A stretch of DNA of 61,425 nt, taken from contig JBBIOU010000021.1 in the NCBI GenBank assembly GCA_037443205.1, forward strand, positions 1 through 61,425. Direction: 5' to 3'. Below the pieces are notes generated by a model. It was not told the DNA's origin and searched no databases. It saw only the letters and a list, made by a program, of their open reading frames with translations. The DNA is from JBBIOU01 sp037443205. GTDB taxonomy: Bacteria > Bacteroidota > Bacteroidia > Flavobacteriales_D > UBA2798. Positions 52,084 through 60,838 of this stretch are shown here, one piece after another (positions within the stretch are counted from its first letter, which is position 1; each line of letters begins with the position of its first letter). Both the position numbers and the translations under genes were made by a program.

Positions 52084-54811
52084 CCTCAAATTTAGCGGCT
52101 TTGTTACTATTAAACTTATACATGAGTTTTAGTAAAATATACCTGCCAATAATTACGGCTTTAGTATCGGTTATAAAATTATCCTGAACATTTCTGTTGA
52201 TACTGATGTTTTGATTAAGTATATCCATCGCTTCTATTGACAACAGAATATTTTCTTTTTTTGTAAACTTTTTGATTAAGGAGGCGTTCCATAAAAAATA
52301 ATTTCGGTTAAAACCTTGTGCTCTTCGGCTTTGTATATAATATTCGCCTGATGTTTCTAATACAAAACGGTATGGAAGTGATATTCTGAAAGTAGCCTCA
52401 TAATTTTGTGTATTAAAAAAATTAGCTTCAGGGTTTTGGGTGGTTTTAGCCATCATCTGAGAATAGCTGCCTCTTAGCGAAAAGTATAAACTATCTTTAT
52501 CAAATTCTATTTCCATGCTGCCATTAGCCATTAAATTGCGTGTAGTATTTTTAATATAGTTTATATAACTGTTATAATTAGTGTACGAAGCAAAAATGTT
52601 GGGTCGGATACTAATTATTTTTTTATATATATAACTATAAAAACCTGCATACATGTTGCTGTTGTAATTTCCGTTTACGTTAACAGCCTGTATTTGCGAA
52701 GTACCATCCGGGTTAAATACAAGGGCATTTGAGATGGCGTTATTTATCAAATTAAAATTACCCCCGGCCCACGAATATCTGCTGCTGACAGGTTTCCATT
52801 TGTAGTAAGTCATGTTTATGCCATGTTCAAAAGTAGGCAGCAAATCAGGATTGCCGATGCGTATTTGGTTGGGGTTAGTATTATCCGGCACAGGTTGCAG
52901 TTGTGTTAGGGTAGGTTGATTGGCATTGGTGCTGTAATTAATCATTAATTGTTGGTTATCACTGAATTTATATGTATAATAAACAAAGGGAAGTATATTA
53001 TCTACTTGTTGTGTTATTACTGTATCGGTAATCAGATTATTGTTGATAGCATTAACGCGTCTTACTTTAGAGCCAATGCGCACTTTATTTTTTTTGTTTT
53101 CGTATATGTACATCAGCCCTGCACGATGTACCGTGCGTATGTTTTCAAAATTATTGCTGAATAAAGTATTTTCTAAAGTGTATCCTCCGTTTTCAAAATC
53201 GTATGTTTTTTTGTTTTGTAAACCATTAAAGTGATTAAAGCTGTAAGAAATTTCCAGTTTGTGTTGCAGTGCCAGCGGCTCGGTATAAACAATATCAGCC
53301 GTGTGGGAAAGGCTGTTGCTTTGAACCAGTTTTTGCTGGTCTAAGCTGTCGCTGAGTGTAGGAATAAAAATATTTGTATTAAATGATGTTAAAATTCCTT
53401 CGCTGCTTGAATTAACTAAATCATTTATATACTTGAGGGTAAGTTGCCTGTTTTTCTTTTTAAAATTTCTAACCAGCCGAGCCGTAGTCTTTAAATCATA
53501 ACCTTTAGCATTATTAAAATTATTTACGGTAGTTTTCCTAAACAAGGTGTCTGAGGCAGTAATAAAATCAGTTATGTCGGTCTTTGATTTTTCCGAGGTG
53601 TTATATTTAAGTCGTGGAACCAAGTAAAATGTGGTTAACGAATCAAATTTATGTTCGTAATTTAAGTTTAAACTGTACGAATCGTTACGACTATTGCTTT
53701 CTAATTGGTTGTTGCTGATAAAACCCAGCGTATCCTGAAATAAATATTGTGTGCGCGTAATACTTGATTGTCTTAACCGGCTGTTGTAATATGTAAAATT
53801 AGCACCCAGCTTAGCGTTTTTACCCACTTTATCGGTAAAATAAAAACCTGTTTTAAAGGTTTGTGGTATTCCGTCTTCGCTATTATTGTTATTAAAGGAT
53901 ATGATAATGCCCTCATCATTCATAAAATTATTGTTGTTTTCTTCACTTAATCCATATTGCCATGCATCACGCCCCCTGATTCTGGTACGAGGTGTATTAC
54001 TTACTAAACCAAACACCGAAATTTTTTGTGATCCGTTAAATTTATTGGCCAATAACTCTCCTTCGTAAAATGTCTGAAAATCTGATGCGGCTGATATTTT
54101 TCCGAAATATCCTTTTTTGGCATCTTCTTTTAATTTAAGATTCATAACTTTTACGGTTTCGTCACCTCCGCCTTCGGTGTTTTCATTTTTTTTATCGTAA
54201 ACCTGTACGCTTTCTACGGCATTGGCGTTTAAATTTCGGGTAGCAGTGGTAGGATCACTACCAAAAAATTCGTCTCCATCAACCAATACTTGCGTTATTT
54301 CTTTCCCCTGCGAGGTTATTTTTCCTTCTTTGTCAACCTGTATACCGGGCAATTTTTTTAATAAATCTTCAACCGTGGCGTTTTGTTTTACTTTAAAAGA
54401 ATCGGCTGTATATATTAAAGTATCGCCTTTATAATAAACCGGCTCTTTAAAGGCATAAATGGTTATTTCGCGTAGGTTTTTGCTTTCATCGCTCATTACT
54501 ACTTTTCCAAAATTAAATAGGTAATTATCGGGGTTGCCAAAAAGATAATATTCCTGTTCGTTAAACTTTGGATGGGTGATAAGTACACGCAAGGTGTCTA
54601 AAGGAATATTTTTTAATTCAAATTTACCTTGAAAATCAGAGCGCGTATATTTTACTAATACAGAGTCTTTAAGACGTATGGCCATAATAATGGCATTGCT
54701 TACGGGTTTGTTGTTTAAAGTGTCTGTTAAGGCGCCTTCAATACTTATGGTTTGCGACTTTGCAAACAGAGATAAAAAGATATAAATGATAAACAGGTAA
54801 AACTTTTGCAC
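52061..54811 (-). CDS. Outer-membrane beta-barrel protein with carboxypeptidase-like domain, GLPGLI partner
   Basis: The 916-residue protein has a signal peptide (ending near F-A-K-S-Q), a CarboxypepD-reg-like domain (about 20-110) and a TonB-plug-like segment (L-L-K-K-L-P-G-I-Q-V-D, then Q-V-L-V-D-G-D-E-F-F-G-S-D-P, near 150-190). A long barrel follows and the protein ends in an acidic tail D-D-D-D-D-F-F. No TonB box is obvious, so it may be an outer-membrane channel rather than an energised receptor. The start is GTG at 54811. The GLPGLI protein is encoded immediately downstream. Confidence 0.88.
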   Translation of the reverse strand: MQKFYLFIIYIFLSLFAKSQTISIEGALTDTLNNKPVSNAIIMAIRLKDSVLVKYTRSDFQGKFELKNIPLDTLRVLITHPKFNEQEYYLFGNPDNYLFNFGKVVMSDESKNLREITIYAFKEPVYYKGDTLIYTADSFKVKQNATVEDLLKKLPGIQVDKEGKITSQGKEITQVLVDGDEFFGSDPTTATRNLNANAVESVQVYDKKNENTEGGGDETVKVMNLKLKEDAKKGYFGKISAASDFQTFYEGELLANKFNGSQKISVFGLVSNTPRTRIRGRDAWQYGLSEENNNNFMNDEGIIISFNNNNSEDGIPQTFKTGFYFTDKVGKNAKLGANFTYYNSRLRQSSITRTQYLFQDTLGFISNNQLESNSRNDSYSLNLNYEHKFDSLTTFYLVPRLKYNTSEKSKTDITDFITASDTLFRKTTVNNFNNAKGYDLKTTARLVRNFKKKNRQLTLKYINDLVNSSSEGILTSFNTNIFIPTLSDSLDQQKLVQSNSLSHTADIVYTEPLALQHKLEISYSFNHFNGLQNKKTYDFENGGYTLENTLFSNNFENIRTVHRAGLMYIYENKKNKVRIGSKVRRVNAINNNLITDTVITQQVDNILPFVYYTYKFSDNQQLMINYSTNANQPTLTQLQPVPDNTNPNQIRIGNPDLLPTFEHGINMTYYKWKPVSSRYSWAGGNFNLINNAISNALVFNPDGTSQIQAVNVNGNYNSNMYAGFYSYIYKKIISIRPNIFASYTNYNSYINYIKNTTRNLMANGSMEIEFDKDSLYFSLRGSYSQMMAKTTQNPEANFFNTQNYEATFRISLPYRFVLETSGEYYIQSRRAQGFNRNYFLWNASLIKKFTKKENILLSIEAMDILNQNISINRNVQDNFITDTKAVIIGRYILLKLMYKFNSNKAAKFEDDDDDFF

Positions 54812-54999
54812 GTTTATTTTTTTTACAAATAACTTAATTTACATCTTATTATATAATTAAAAAATTATCAGCGGTAAAATAGTAGGATAAGCAGATAAAT
54901 GTTGTAATGAATTGCTGATTTTTTATGGACTTACCTTAAAACACGAGGATTAAAGCTACATAATGCCAAATTCAATATCAGAAACTTGCCAAAGACGGA

Positions 55000-55449
55000 T
55001 TAAATCTTCACAAAACCATCTATTTTAATCCATTTTAAACGAGTTAAATATTCCGGTCCGGTGGCATAACCTATACGATCTAAAAAAGTATAGTAATCGC
55101 CACCTTTATAAAAGGTACTTTGCCAGTCTTTATAATATTTCACACAATCTATCCAGCTATTAAATTTAAGGTATCCGCTTTTATTCATAAACCCGAAAAT
55201 ATTGTTATATTGCATAGAACAATGGGTACATTTTAGCCAGTGTGTTTCTAAAATAGCCTGTTTTAATACAATTTCGGGGTGTTCAATGCCCTGTGTAAGT
55301 ATTTCTTCATAAAGGTTTTGTATGGTAAGCTCGGGGGTATAATTAAATCTTAATTCCGACTCATAATACCTGATGAGCTGAACAGATATGTATAATGGAA
55401 CAAGGTTAAATAAAATCAATAACGATAACCTGTTAATATAACTTTTCAT
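55000..55449 (-). CDS. Glucosaminidase-domain protein
   Basis: The 149-residue protein has an N-terminal hydrophobic anchor or signal (residues 7-27) and a compact glucosaminidase (FlgJ/LytD-like, PF01832-type) domain. The catalytic Glu is in V-L-K-Q-A-I-L-E-T-H-W near 61-71 and the partner segment N-N-I-F-G-F near 82. It probably cleaves peptidoglycan glycan strands in the periplasm. The domain is on the short side; no LysM or other targeting domain is present. It is divergent from rimB. Confidence 0.85.
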   Translation of the reverse strand: MKSYINRLSLLILFNLVPLYISVQLIRYYESELRFNYTPELTIQNLYEEILTQGIEHPEIVLKQAILETHWLKCTHCSMQYNNIFGFMNKSGYLKFNSWIDCVKYYKDWQSTFYKGGDYYTFLDRIGYATGPEYLTRLKWIKIDGFVKI

Positions 55450-55539
55450 AATAGATATAATTTAATTAATATTTATATTGTATTTTGTGCTGCAAATTTA
55501 CTAAGATAGAACTAAAGATTATGTAAAGATTTGTTAACA

Positions 55540-55547
55540 TATCTTTG
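55540..55547 (+). promoter_or_regulatory. Putative -7 box of the rimB-rimK pair
   Basis: TATCTTTG (TAnnTTTG) lies 33 bases before the ATG at 55581. No clean -33 TTTG at 20 bases. Confidence 0.45.
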
Positions 55548-55580
55548 TAAATGCATGATATTTAGATAATTTACCTGTTA

Positions 55581-56024
55581 ATGGCGACAAAAAATACAAA
55601 CAACAGCATATGTGAAAAATTACTTATTGGAGGCAAAGAATATATCAGTTTTCCGGAGTTAAACAAAAAGCGTATTTTAGCCAGAATAGATACCGGTGCG
55701 CGTACCTCTTCCATTCATTGCGCAAAAGTATGGTTAGAACGTTTCGATAACAAACCTGTATTATGTGTGCATTTGCTTAAAAAAACCACACGGGTTACCC
55801 GATTTAGCGATTTTAAAATAAAAACTGTAAAAAGTTCTAACGGTTTAGCCGAAAAAAGATATGCCATCCGTTTAAAAATAAAACTGGGTAACAAAATTTA
55901 TAAAACCGAATTTACCCTTGCCAAACGCGATAAAATGAATTATCCGGTATTATTGGGTCGTAAATTTTTAAAAAAGCGTTTTTTGGTTGATGTAAGTGCC
56001 GATTATCTGTTATCCAAAAAATAA
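55581..56024 (+). CDS. rimB: RimB-like retropepsin-type protease (ATP-dependent zinc protease family)
   Basis: The 147-residue protein is of the RimK/LysX-associated protease family (PF05618). The aspartyl-type motif A-R-I-D-T-G-A-R-T-S-S near residues 35-45 and the second conserved segment Y-P-V-L-L-G-R-K-F near 125 match a retropepsin-like fold. In Pseudomonas RimB removes or trims glutamate tails that RimK adds to ribosomal protein S6. Its position 56 bases upstream of rimK supports the same role here. The extra basic residues (K-K-R) are typical of the family. Confidence 0.85.
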   Translation: MATKNTNNSICEKLLIGGKEYISFPELNKKRILARIDTGARTSSIHCAKVWLERFDNKPVLCVHLLKKTTRVTRFSDFKIKTVKSSNGLAEKRYAIRLKIKLGNKIYKTEFTLAKRDKMNYPVLLGRKFLKKRFLVDVSADYLLSKK

Positions 56025-56080
56025 ATGTTCTTAATGATTTGCAAATGTCTTTTTTGTAATTTTAAAATATAATACGATAC

Positions 56081-56986
56081 ATGAAAATTGCCATCCTTTC
56101 AAGAAACCCAAAATTATATTCTACCCGCAGACTGGTAGAAGCAGGCAAAGAACGCGGACACGAAATGTTGGTGCTCGACCACCTGAAATGTGTGATGGTA
56201 AACGAACACAAAAAACCGCGCATATTTTATAAAGGTCAGGAATTAGGGCCTATTGATGCAGTTATACCACGCATAGGAACATCAGTTACAGCTTATGGTA
56301 CAGCGGTTGTTCGCCAATTTGAAATGATGAAAGTTTACTGCGTAAACTCTTCGGTTTCTATTATGCGCTCACGTGATAAACTACGCAGTTTGCAAATTTT
56401 TTCAAGACACGATATCGGCATTCCGAAAACCGTATTTGCCAACAGGCCCAAAGATATTGATAACTTAATTAATCAGGTAGGCGGTGCGCCTGTAGTAATA
56501 AAACTTTTAGAAGGTACACAAGGCATTGGCGTGGTGTTGGCAGAAACCCACAAAGCAGCTAAATCTGTTATTGAAGCATTTGTAGGGCTAAACGCCAGCT
56601 TTCTTGTACAAGAATTTATAAGAGAAGCAGCCGGTGCAGATATTCGTGCATTTGTAGTAAACGGCAGGGTAGTGGGTGCCATGAAAAGACAAGGTTTAGA
56701 AGGAGAATTTCGTAGTAACTTACACCGAGGCGGAAGTGCAACCGTAATAAAAATTACCCGCGAAGAACGCAGAGCAGCCTTGCTTGCAGCAAAAGCAATG
56801 GGCTTAAATATGTGTGGAGTTGATATGTTGCAATCTTCACGCGGACCTCTAATTATGGAGGTAAATTCATCGCCCGGGCTCGAAGGCATTGAACGTGCTA
56901 CACAAGTAGATATTGCAGGTAAAATAATTGAGTCAATTGAATCCAGATATACCCGCGGTTATCGTAAAGATAAAATTACGGGGTAA
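56081..56986 (+). CDS. rimK: Ribosomal protein S6--L-glutamate ligase (RimK)
   Basis: The 301-residue protein is an ATP-grasp enzyme of the RimK family. It has an N-terminal domain with I-L-S-R-N-P-K-L-Y-S-T-R (residues 4-15), the G-T-S-V-T-A-Y-G-T-A-V-V-R segment near 66, the ATP-grasp K-L-L-E-G-T-Q-G-I-G-V near 144-154, F-R-S-N-L-H-R-G-G-S near 209-218, and M-E-V-N-S-S-P-G-L-E near 265 (metal-binding Glu and Asn). It adds glutamates to the C-terminus of S6. Length and motifs match the single-domain RimK type. Confidence 0.93.
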   Translation: MKIAILSRNPKLYSTRRLVEAGKERGHEMLVLDHLKCVMVNEHKKPRIFYKGQELGPIDAVIPRIGTSVTAYGTAVVRQFEMMKVYCVNSSVSIMRSRDKLRSLQIFSRHDIGIPKTVFANRPKDIDNLINQVGGAPVVIKLLEGTQGIGVVLAETHKAAKSVIEAFVGLNASFLVQEFIREAAGADIRAFVVNGRVVGAMKRQGLEGEFRSNLHRGGSATVIKITREERRAALLAAKAMGLNMCGVDMLQSSRGPLIMEVNSSPGLEGIERATQVDIAGKIIESIESRYTRGYRKDKITG

Positions 56987-57487
56987 TTTTTTGTTTACTA
57001 CCAAATATTGTATTAGTATATTCGATCTGTTTTATAGTTAATAAATTCAATTTTTGCAATACAGAGTTCAACCGAGCCTTAGTTAAATTCAACTTTTACG
57101 GTAATGACTTCAATGTTCATTTACACGAATTCAACAATGTGAATAATGACTCACAGATTGTTAATAATGAACTCTGCAACGCCAAAGTTGAACTCAAAAT
57201 TCCCGATAATGAATTGTATGTTACCATTGCTTAGTCTAAGCTTGCTGCACATGGCTATTTGCAGCCCTTTTATAAGAATGTGTGCAATAACAACAAAACT
57301 TTCAATCCTTTCGTCCTTCTAAACACCCCGTTAAATAAAGAATATATCTAATATATGTTAAAAACAGCTTTTTATATAGGCTATACAGAAACATTACATA
57401 TTTAAAATTACCGTAAAAACGATTAATTGTATCATGTTTAATTGTCCACAGGGACAGGCAGATGCATAAACTAAATTCATTTAAAAG
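56987..57487. other. 501-bp spacer holding the 21-bp array, no gene called
   Basis: The left half carries the periodic array (57043-57231). The right half (57235-57487) is AT-rich, with a short GC-richer part around 57240-57270 but no clean terminator, RNA or coding frame. The long open stretch through the array has no ATG and its first usable start is a GTG at 57139. Confidence 0.55.
57043..57231. repeat. Nine-unit 21-bp periodic array
   Basis: Units start at 57043, 57064, 57085, 57106, 57127, 57148, 57169, 57190 and 57211. Units 1-5 begin AAATTCAA, GAGTTCAAC, AAATTCAAC, GACTTCAAT and GAATTCAAC; the later ones begin GACTCA, GAACTC, GAACTC and GAATTG. Several end in TAAT or GTT. Translated in frame, the units read as heptads (E-F-N-, K-F-N-, D-F-N-, E-F-N-, then E-L-). 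The frame is open from 56974 to a TAG at 57232 but has no normal start. Either phased protein-binding sites (21 bp is two helical turns) or a relic of a heptad-repeat gene. Confidence 0.6.
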
Positions 57488-57886
57488 ATGAAAAGAAATC
57501 GCAGGGTCATCATTCCCCGCAAGGCACCTAAGATGCTGGAGCTTTGTAAAATGATTATAAGTAAACACAAAGAAATGGGCGAACGCAGCCCACTCGATGG
57601 TGCTGTAAATATGCAGGAAATGGAGCAGATATTTACCAATGCACTGAGCGCTTATAACGATTCCGAAAAACTAAGCCGAGATATAGAAGCGGCTTACGAA
57701 AAACGCAATCGCCTGCTTGGCTTATTGCGCGATCAAAACAGTACTACACCTTCTACCTTACTCTATTACATGGTATCGGTACGCGATGTGCTACTTGGAG
57801 CGTACAAAGGTAATGAGCGCCAACTCGGAAACTTTGGCTTTGAAGTTAATTCCTCGCTTACAATAAACGAAGACGGAATAGAATAA
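57488..57886 (+). CDS. Hypothetical protein, 132 residues, helical
   Basis: ATG 57488 opens a 132-residue frame with a very basic N-terminus (M-K-R-N-R-R-V-I-I-P-R-K) and then mostly predicted helix (20-90), including a charged segment S-E-K-L-S-R-D-I-E-A-A-Y-E-K-R-N-R. The tail N-F-G-F-E-V-N-S-S-L-T-I-N-E looks beta-like. No domain is recognised. It is followed by a good plus-strand terminator and faces the XRE regulator gene convergently. Confidence 0.75.
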   Translation: MKRNRRVIIPRKAPKMLELCKMIISKHKEMGERSPLDGAVNMQEMEQIFTNALSAYNDSEKLSRDIEAAYEKRNRLLGLLRDQNSTTPSTLLYYMVSVRDVLLGAYKGNERQLGNFGFEVNSSLTINEDGIE

Positions 57887-57917
57887 CCGCCCAAATTTAG
57901 AGCTGGTTGTTTAGCAG

Positions 57918-57950
57918 CCCCGTTTGTATTTTCAGACGGGGTATTTTTAT
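57918..57950 (+). terminator. Intrinsic terminator of the 132-residue protein gene
   Basis: A 9-bp stem CCCCGTTTG / CAGACGGGG (one G-U pair) with loop TATTTT is followed by TATTTTTATT. It is 31 bases past the stop at 57886 and slightly overlaps the 3' end of the convergent XRE gene. Confidence 0.88.
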
Positions 57951-58201
57951 TCATCAAGTGCCCTAAGCAACTCAGAAGCCTTCATGCCTAGAGCCTCGCT
58001 AATATTTTTTAGAACTTTTATTGATATATTTTGTTCGCCTCTTAAAATTCTTCTGATTGTTTTTTCATCTACGTTACATGCGTGGGCAAATTCCAAATTG
58101 CTTTTATACATTTCCTTTGATTTTTTTTCAACAAAATCAGCTAGTCTGGTTAAAATATCCTTTTTGCGCTTGGCATATTGCCAAAAGTCGGCTCTTAACA
58201 A
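57947..58201 (-). CDS. XRE-family helix-turn-helix regulator, small
   Basis: The protein has up to 84 residues with a lambda-repressor-type HTH. L-E-F-A-H-A-C-N-V-D-E-K-T-I-R-R-I-L-R-G (residues about 36-55) contains helices 2 and 3, and I-S-I-K-V-L-K-N-I-S-E-A-L-G follows. There is no C-terminal sensor or catalytic domain, as in antitoxins and small phage-type regulators. The open frame starts at TTG 58201, which is needed to retain helix 1, but no upstream ATG exists, so the start is uncertain. No toxin gene is adjacent. Confidence 0.75.
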   Translation of the reverse strand: MLRADFWQYAKRKKDILTRLADFVEKKSKEMYKSNLEFAHACNVDEKTIRRILRGEQNISIKVLKNISEALGMKASELLRALDE

Positions 58202-58334
58202 AAAAATAATTCGGCATATAAGCCTTTTATTAAAATAAATTACTACTTTAGGACTTGCGCTTCAAATTTAAGTTTAAAAAAGAGAGAGGTAATAAAGCTG
58301 TGTGTGGCTCTAATTAAGAGTCATTAGGCAGTAA

Positions 58335-59239
58335 ATGTTTATCTCTATAAGCGAATTTAGTTCTTCTTCATCCCTTATTTGGAGTACCTATAGAGGTGGG
58401 CCTATGAACGATTATTTAAATGCTGTTAGTGTAGGCGGAGTTGACTTTTCTGATATCTATCCTGCCCCGTTTTCTTTATCGTTAGTTGACAATATTTTTG
58501 TGGGCGGACAAACCTATTCGGCCCCTAATACCTATATGGTTATGGATAATGGTATTTCTATGTATAATTGGCTTCAGCTTCCTACCAATGCACCGCTTAG
58601 CTCAAGCAGTGATGGGTATTTTTGTATATTTGATTACTTGCCTGTTAATAGTTTGGTTATGTCTAATTATTATAGTGCTATATATTCGAGTGATCCGGTA
58701 GCAAGCCAAGTTCACACAGCATTTAATGCTATTGCCAACTGGGGTTCTCATGCTTTCTATAACGGATATACTACGAATAACAATTATAAAAAAAGAGCAG
58801 TACATGTTGATATGATGGGTAATGTTAGTGCATGGAATAATGCTTGGGCATGGCAATTTAACCAAAATCAATCATACAACATAAACAATATACCGTCCGA
58901 CATTGCCATGTTTAGGTTTAGCCCTTTTATGGGACATATGTTTAACTCGGTTGAAGAAACAGAGCCAAAACAACCCCTTATTAAACAAGACTTGCCCAGT
59001 TTGGTATTTCCTAACCCGCAACAGATATTATTAACCTGAAATATGACGGAACAGAGCCAATAGATGCCCTGATTTCTGTATATTCGCTAAGCGGAAGCTT
59101 GGTATGGCAACAACAGGCAAACAACATGATGCAAGGCAGCATAACAAAAATAGATATACAAAATTACCCTGCGGGTATGTATTGTATAGTGCTGCAATGC
59201 AGCTTGGGCAAAGCAACTCACAAAATAATTAAACAATAA
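58335..59239 (+). pseudogene. Truncated, frameshifted SBBP-repeat T9SS protein
   Basis: From 58335 the frame encodes a remnant resembling SBBP repeats (I-W-S-T-Y-R-G-G-P-M-N-D-Y-L-N-A-V). It has no signal peptide, so the N-terminus of a secreted protein is missing. It reaches the sorting domain at V-F-P-N-P and then stops at 59039. Shifting by one base near 59015-59017 (one C missing from CCC) restores A-T-D-I-I-N-L-K-Y-D and a complete type A sorting domain ending K-I-I-K-Q at 59239. This is a decayed gene, or a sequencing error for the frameshift part only. The next T9SS gene begins 3 bases later. Confidence 0.75.
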
Positions 59240-59242
59240 ACT

Positions 59243-60625
59243 ATGCGCAGAATTATTTTTATAATTTCTCTGTGGGCTGTTGGCTTAAACGCCAGCAGCC
59301 AAACAGGGATATATGAACCTCTTACGCCTGGGGACAACAATGCTGATATATTTACCCGAATGGTATATTTTGAGCCTGAAAACCGTTTGTATTGGGGAGG
59401 AGGATTCACTATACTTGGGGGCGACACCATAAAATATGTTGCTTATTATAATGGTGTAAAATGGGATTCTATTCCAGAATTACCAAGTACAAAAATTTAT
59501 TATTTTAAACTTATTGATACGACACTTTACGCATTTGGTGAACAATTGTGGAAAAAAACTCCTGCTACGAATTGGACATGGATTACTGATTTTCCACATT
59601 ATATGGGTGCTACCTGCGTAGAACACTACCAAAACGAGTTAATAATAATGGGCGGTTTTGATAGCATAAACGGGCAGTACTTTCCATGCTTTGCAAGGTA
59701 TGACGGGCAAAGCTTTTCTACCTTCTCTACTCAAACCTGGCCCATAAACGGCAGACAATTTTTTACCTCCTGCGTATATAACAACGAACTCTATGTGGGC
59801 GGTCAGTTTGTTAATCAAAGCGGCAGCATAAGATACCTTATGAAATGGGATACCCTGAGCAATACCTGGCAATCCTTCGGGAATTTAATGCTGCCCGGTT
59901 CATCTATCAGAAAACTCCTTATATGGCAAAACAAACTCTATGTAGCGGGCTACTTTACAAAAGCAAACGGCAGCGAAGGCAATTTAATATATAGCTACGA
60001 TGGGCAAACTTTTAGTGATATGGGGGGAGGATTTGCCCCACAGTTTCCAAGCATATCAGACATAACCATTTACAACAATAAGCTTTTTATTGTAGGTCCC
60101 ACAAAACTAAACAGTGGGCATGAGTTTGGCGGCTTTGTGAGTTGGGACGGAAATGAATATTGTATTTATGACACCTTTACTAATGCCACCATGATACAAC
60201 TATCAACCACCACATTTGGCTTTTTGGAATTTATGCAAGACACATTGGTAGTAGCCGGAGCCATCAGAGCCTTTAATGGAGATACTATAAACAGAATAGG
60301 TCGCTACACAGGAGATTTTAATCCTATAGAATGTGTGCAAGCGAACAATATAAACGAGTTAGAAAACCCACAACAAGAAATAAATATTTACCCCAATCCT
60401 AATAATGGTAATTTTAATGTTGTTTTTAGTTCAGCGTATAACAAACCTGTTGCCATTAGTGTGTTTAATAATTTGGGGCAATGTGTGTATAACAAACAAC
60501 TCAATAGTGTTAGTGCGGGCGAACTTGTTAATCTGAACATAGAAGAACTATCAGGAGGGATGTATTTTGTAAATATAGAAACAGAAAATAATATGCATAC
60601 ATTAAAAATAGCCTTACAGAAGTAA
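59243..60625 (+). CDS. Secreted propeller-type T9SS protein
   Basis: The 460-residue protein has a signal peptide (M-R-R-I-I-F-I-I-S-L-W-A-V-G-L-N-A-S-S-Q). Repeats follow with L-Y-W-G-G-G-F, L-Y-V-G-G-Q-F and L-Y-V-A-G-Y-F-T, each after a short W-D or Y-D-G segment; this spacing fits Kelch or delta-60-like propeller blades (about residues 40-370). The type A T9SS sorting domain is at 385-460 (I-Y-P-N-P-N-N-G-N-F, G-G-M-Y-F-V-N-I). It is probably a surface or secreted adhesin-like protein; the ligand is unknown. A partial paralogue starts at 60839. Confidence 0.87.
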   Translation: MRRIIFIISLWAVGLNASSQTGIYEPLTPGDNNADIFTRMVYFEPENRLYWGGGFTILGGDTIKYVAYYNGVKWDSIPELPSTKIYYFKLIDTTLYAFGEQLWKKTPATNWTWITDFPHYMGATCVEHYQNELIIMGGFDSINGQYFPCFARYDGQSFSTFSTQTWPINGRQFFTSCVYNNELYVGGQFVNQSGSIRYLMKWDTLSNTWQSFGNLMLPGSSIRKLLIWQNKLYVAGYFTKANGSEGNLIYSYDGQTFSDMGGGFAPQFPSISDITIYNNKLFIVGPTKLNSGHEFGGFVSWDGNEYCIYDTFTNATMIQLSTTTFGFLEFMQDTLVVAGAIRAFNGDTINRIGRYTGDFNPIECVQANNINELENPQQEINIYPNPNNGNFNVVFSSAYNKPVAISVFNNLGQCVYNKQLNSVSAGELVNLNIEELSGGMYFVNIETENNMHTLKIALQK

Positions 60626-60629
60626 TATA

Positions 60630-60831
60630 ATGAATAGAATAATTATTATAGCGGTGTTTTTGCTCTCTTGTGTTTTTGCAAATAAGCAACGCATTGGGAC
60701 AATCTGTTTACGAACAACGCTTTAACGGACATACGCATAAAATCAATATAGCCGCTTTAAGCAAGGGGATGTATATAATAAATTGCTATATTTACGATGG
60801 TATATATTCTGCTAAATTTATTAAAAATTAA
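60630..60831 (+). pseudogene. Relic: signal peptide joined out of frame to a T9SS sorting-domain tail
   Basis: ATG 60630 opens a typical signal peptide (M-N-R-I-I-I-I-A-V-F-L-L-S-C-V-F-A). After about 20 codons the frame runs to a stop. In another frame, starting near N-A-L-G-Q-S-V-Y-E-Q, the last 45 residues of a sorting domain continue to the stop at 60831 (G-M-Y-I-I-N-C-Y-I-Y, ending F-I-K-N). The passenger between the two parts is gone. This looks like an internal deletion in a neighbour of the 59243 gene. Confidence 0.7.
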
Positions 60832-60838
60832 AAAAACG

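Noticed and set aside
57043..57231. CRISPR array at the 21-bp periodic region
   Set aside because: Units have no alternating fixed repeat and unique spacer, the period is too short and no cas genes are present.
56974..57234. Open stretch through the 21-bp array as a normal gene
   Set aside because: There is no ATG and the first usable start is GTG 57139, which would leave only 31 codons.
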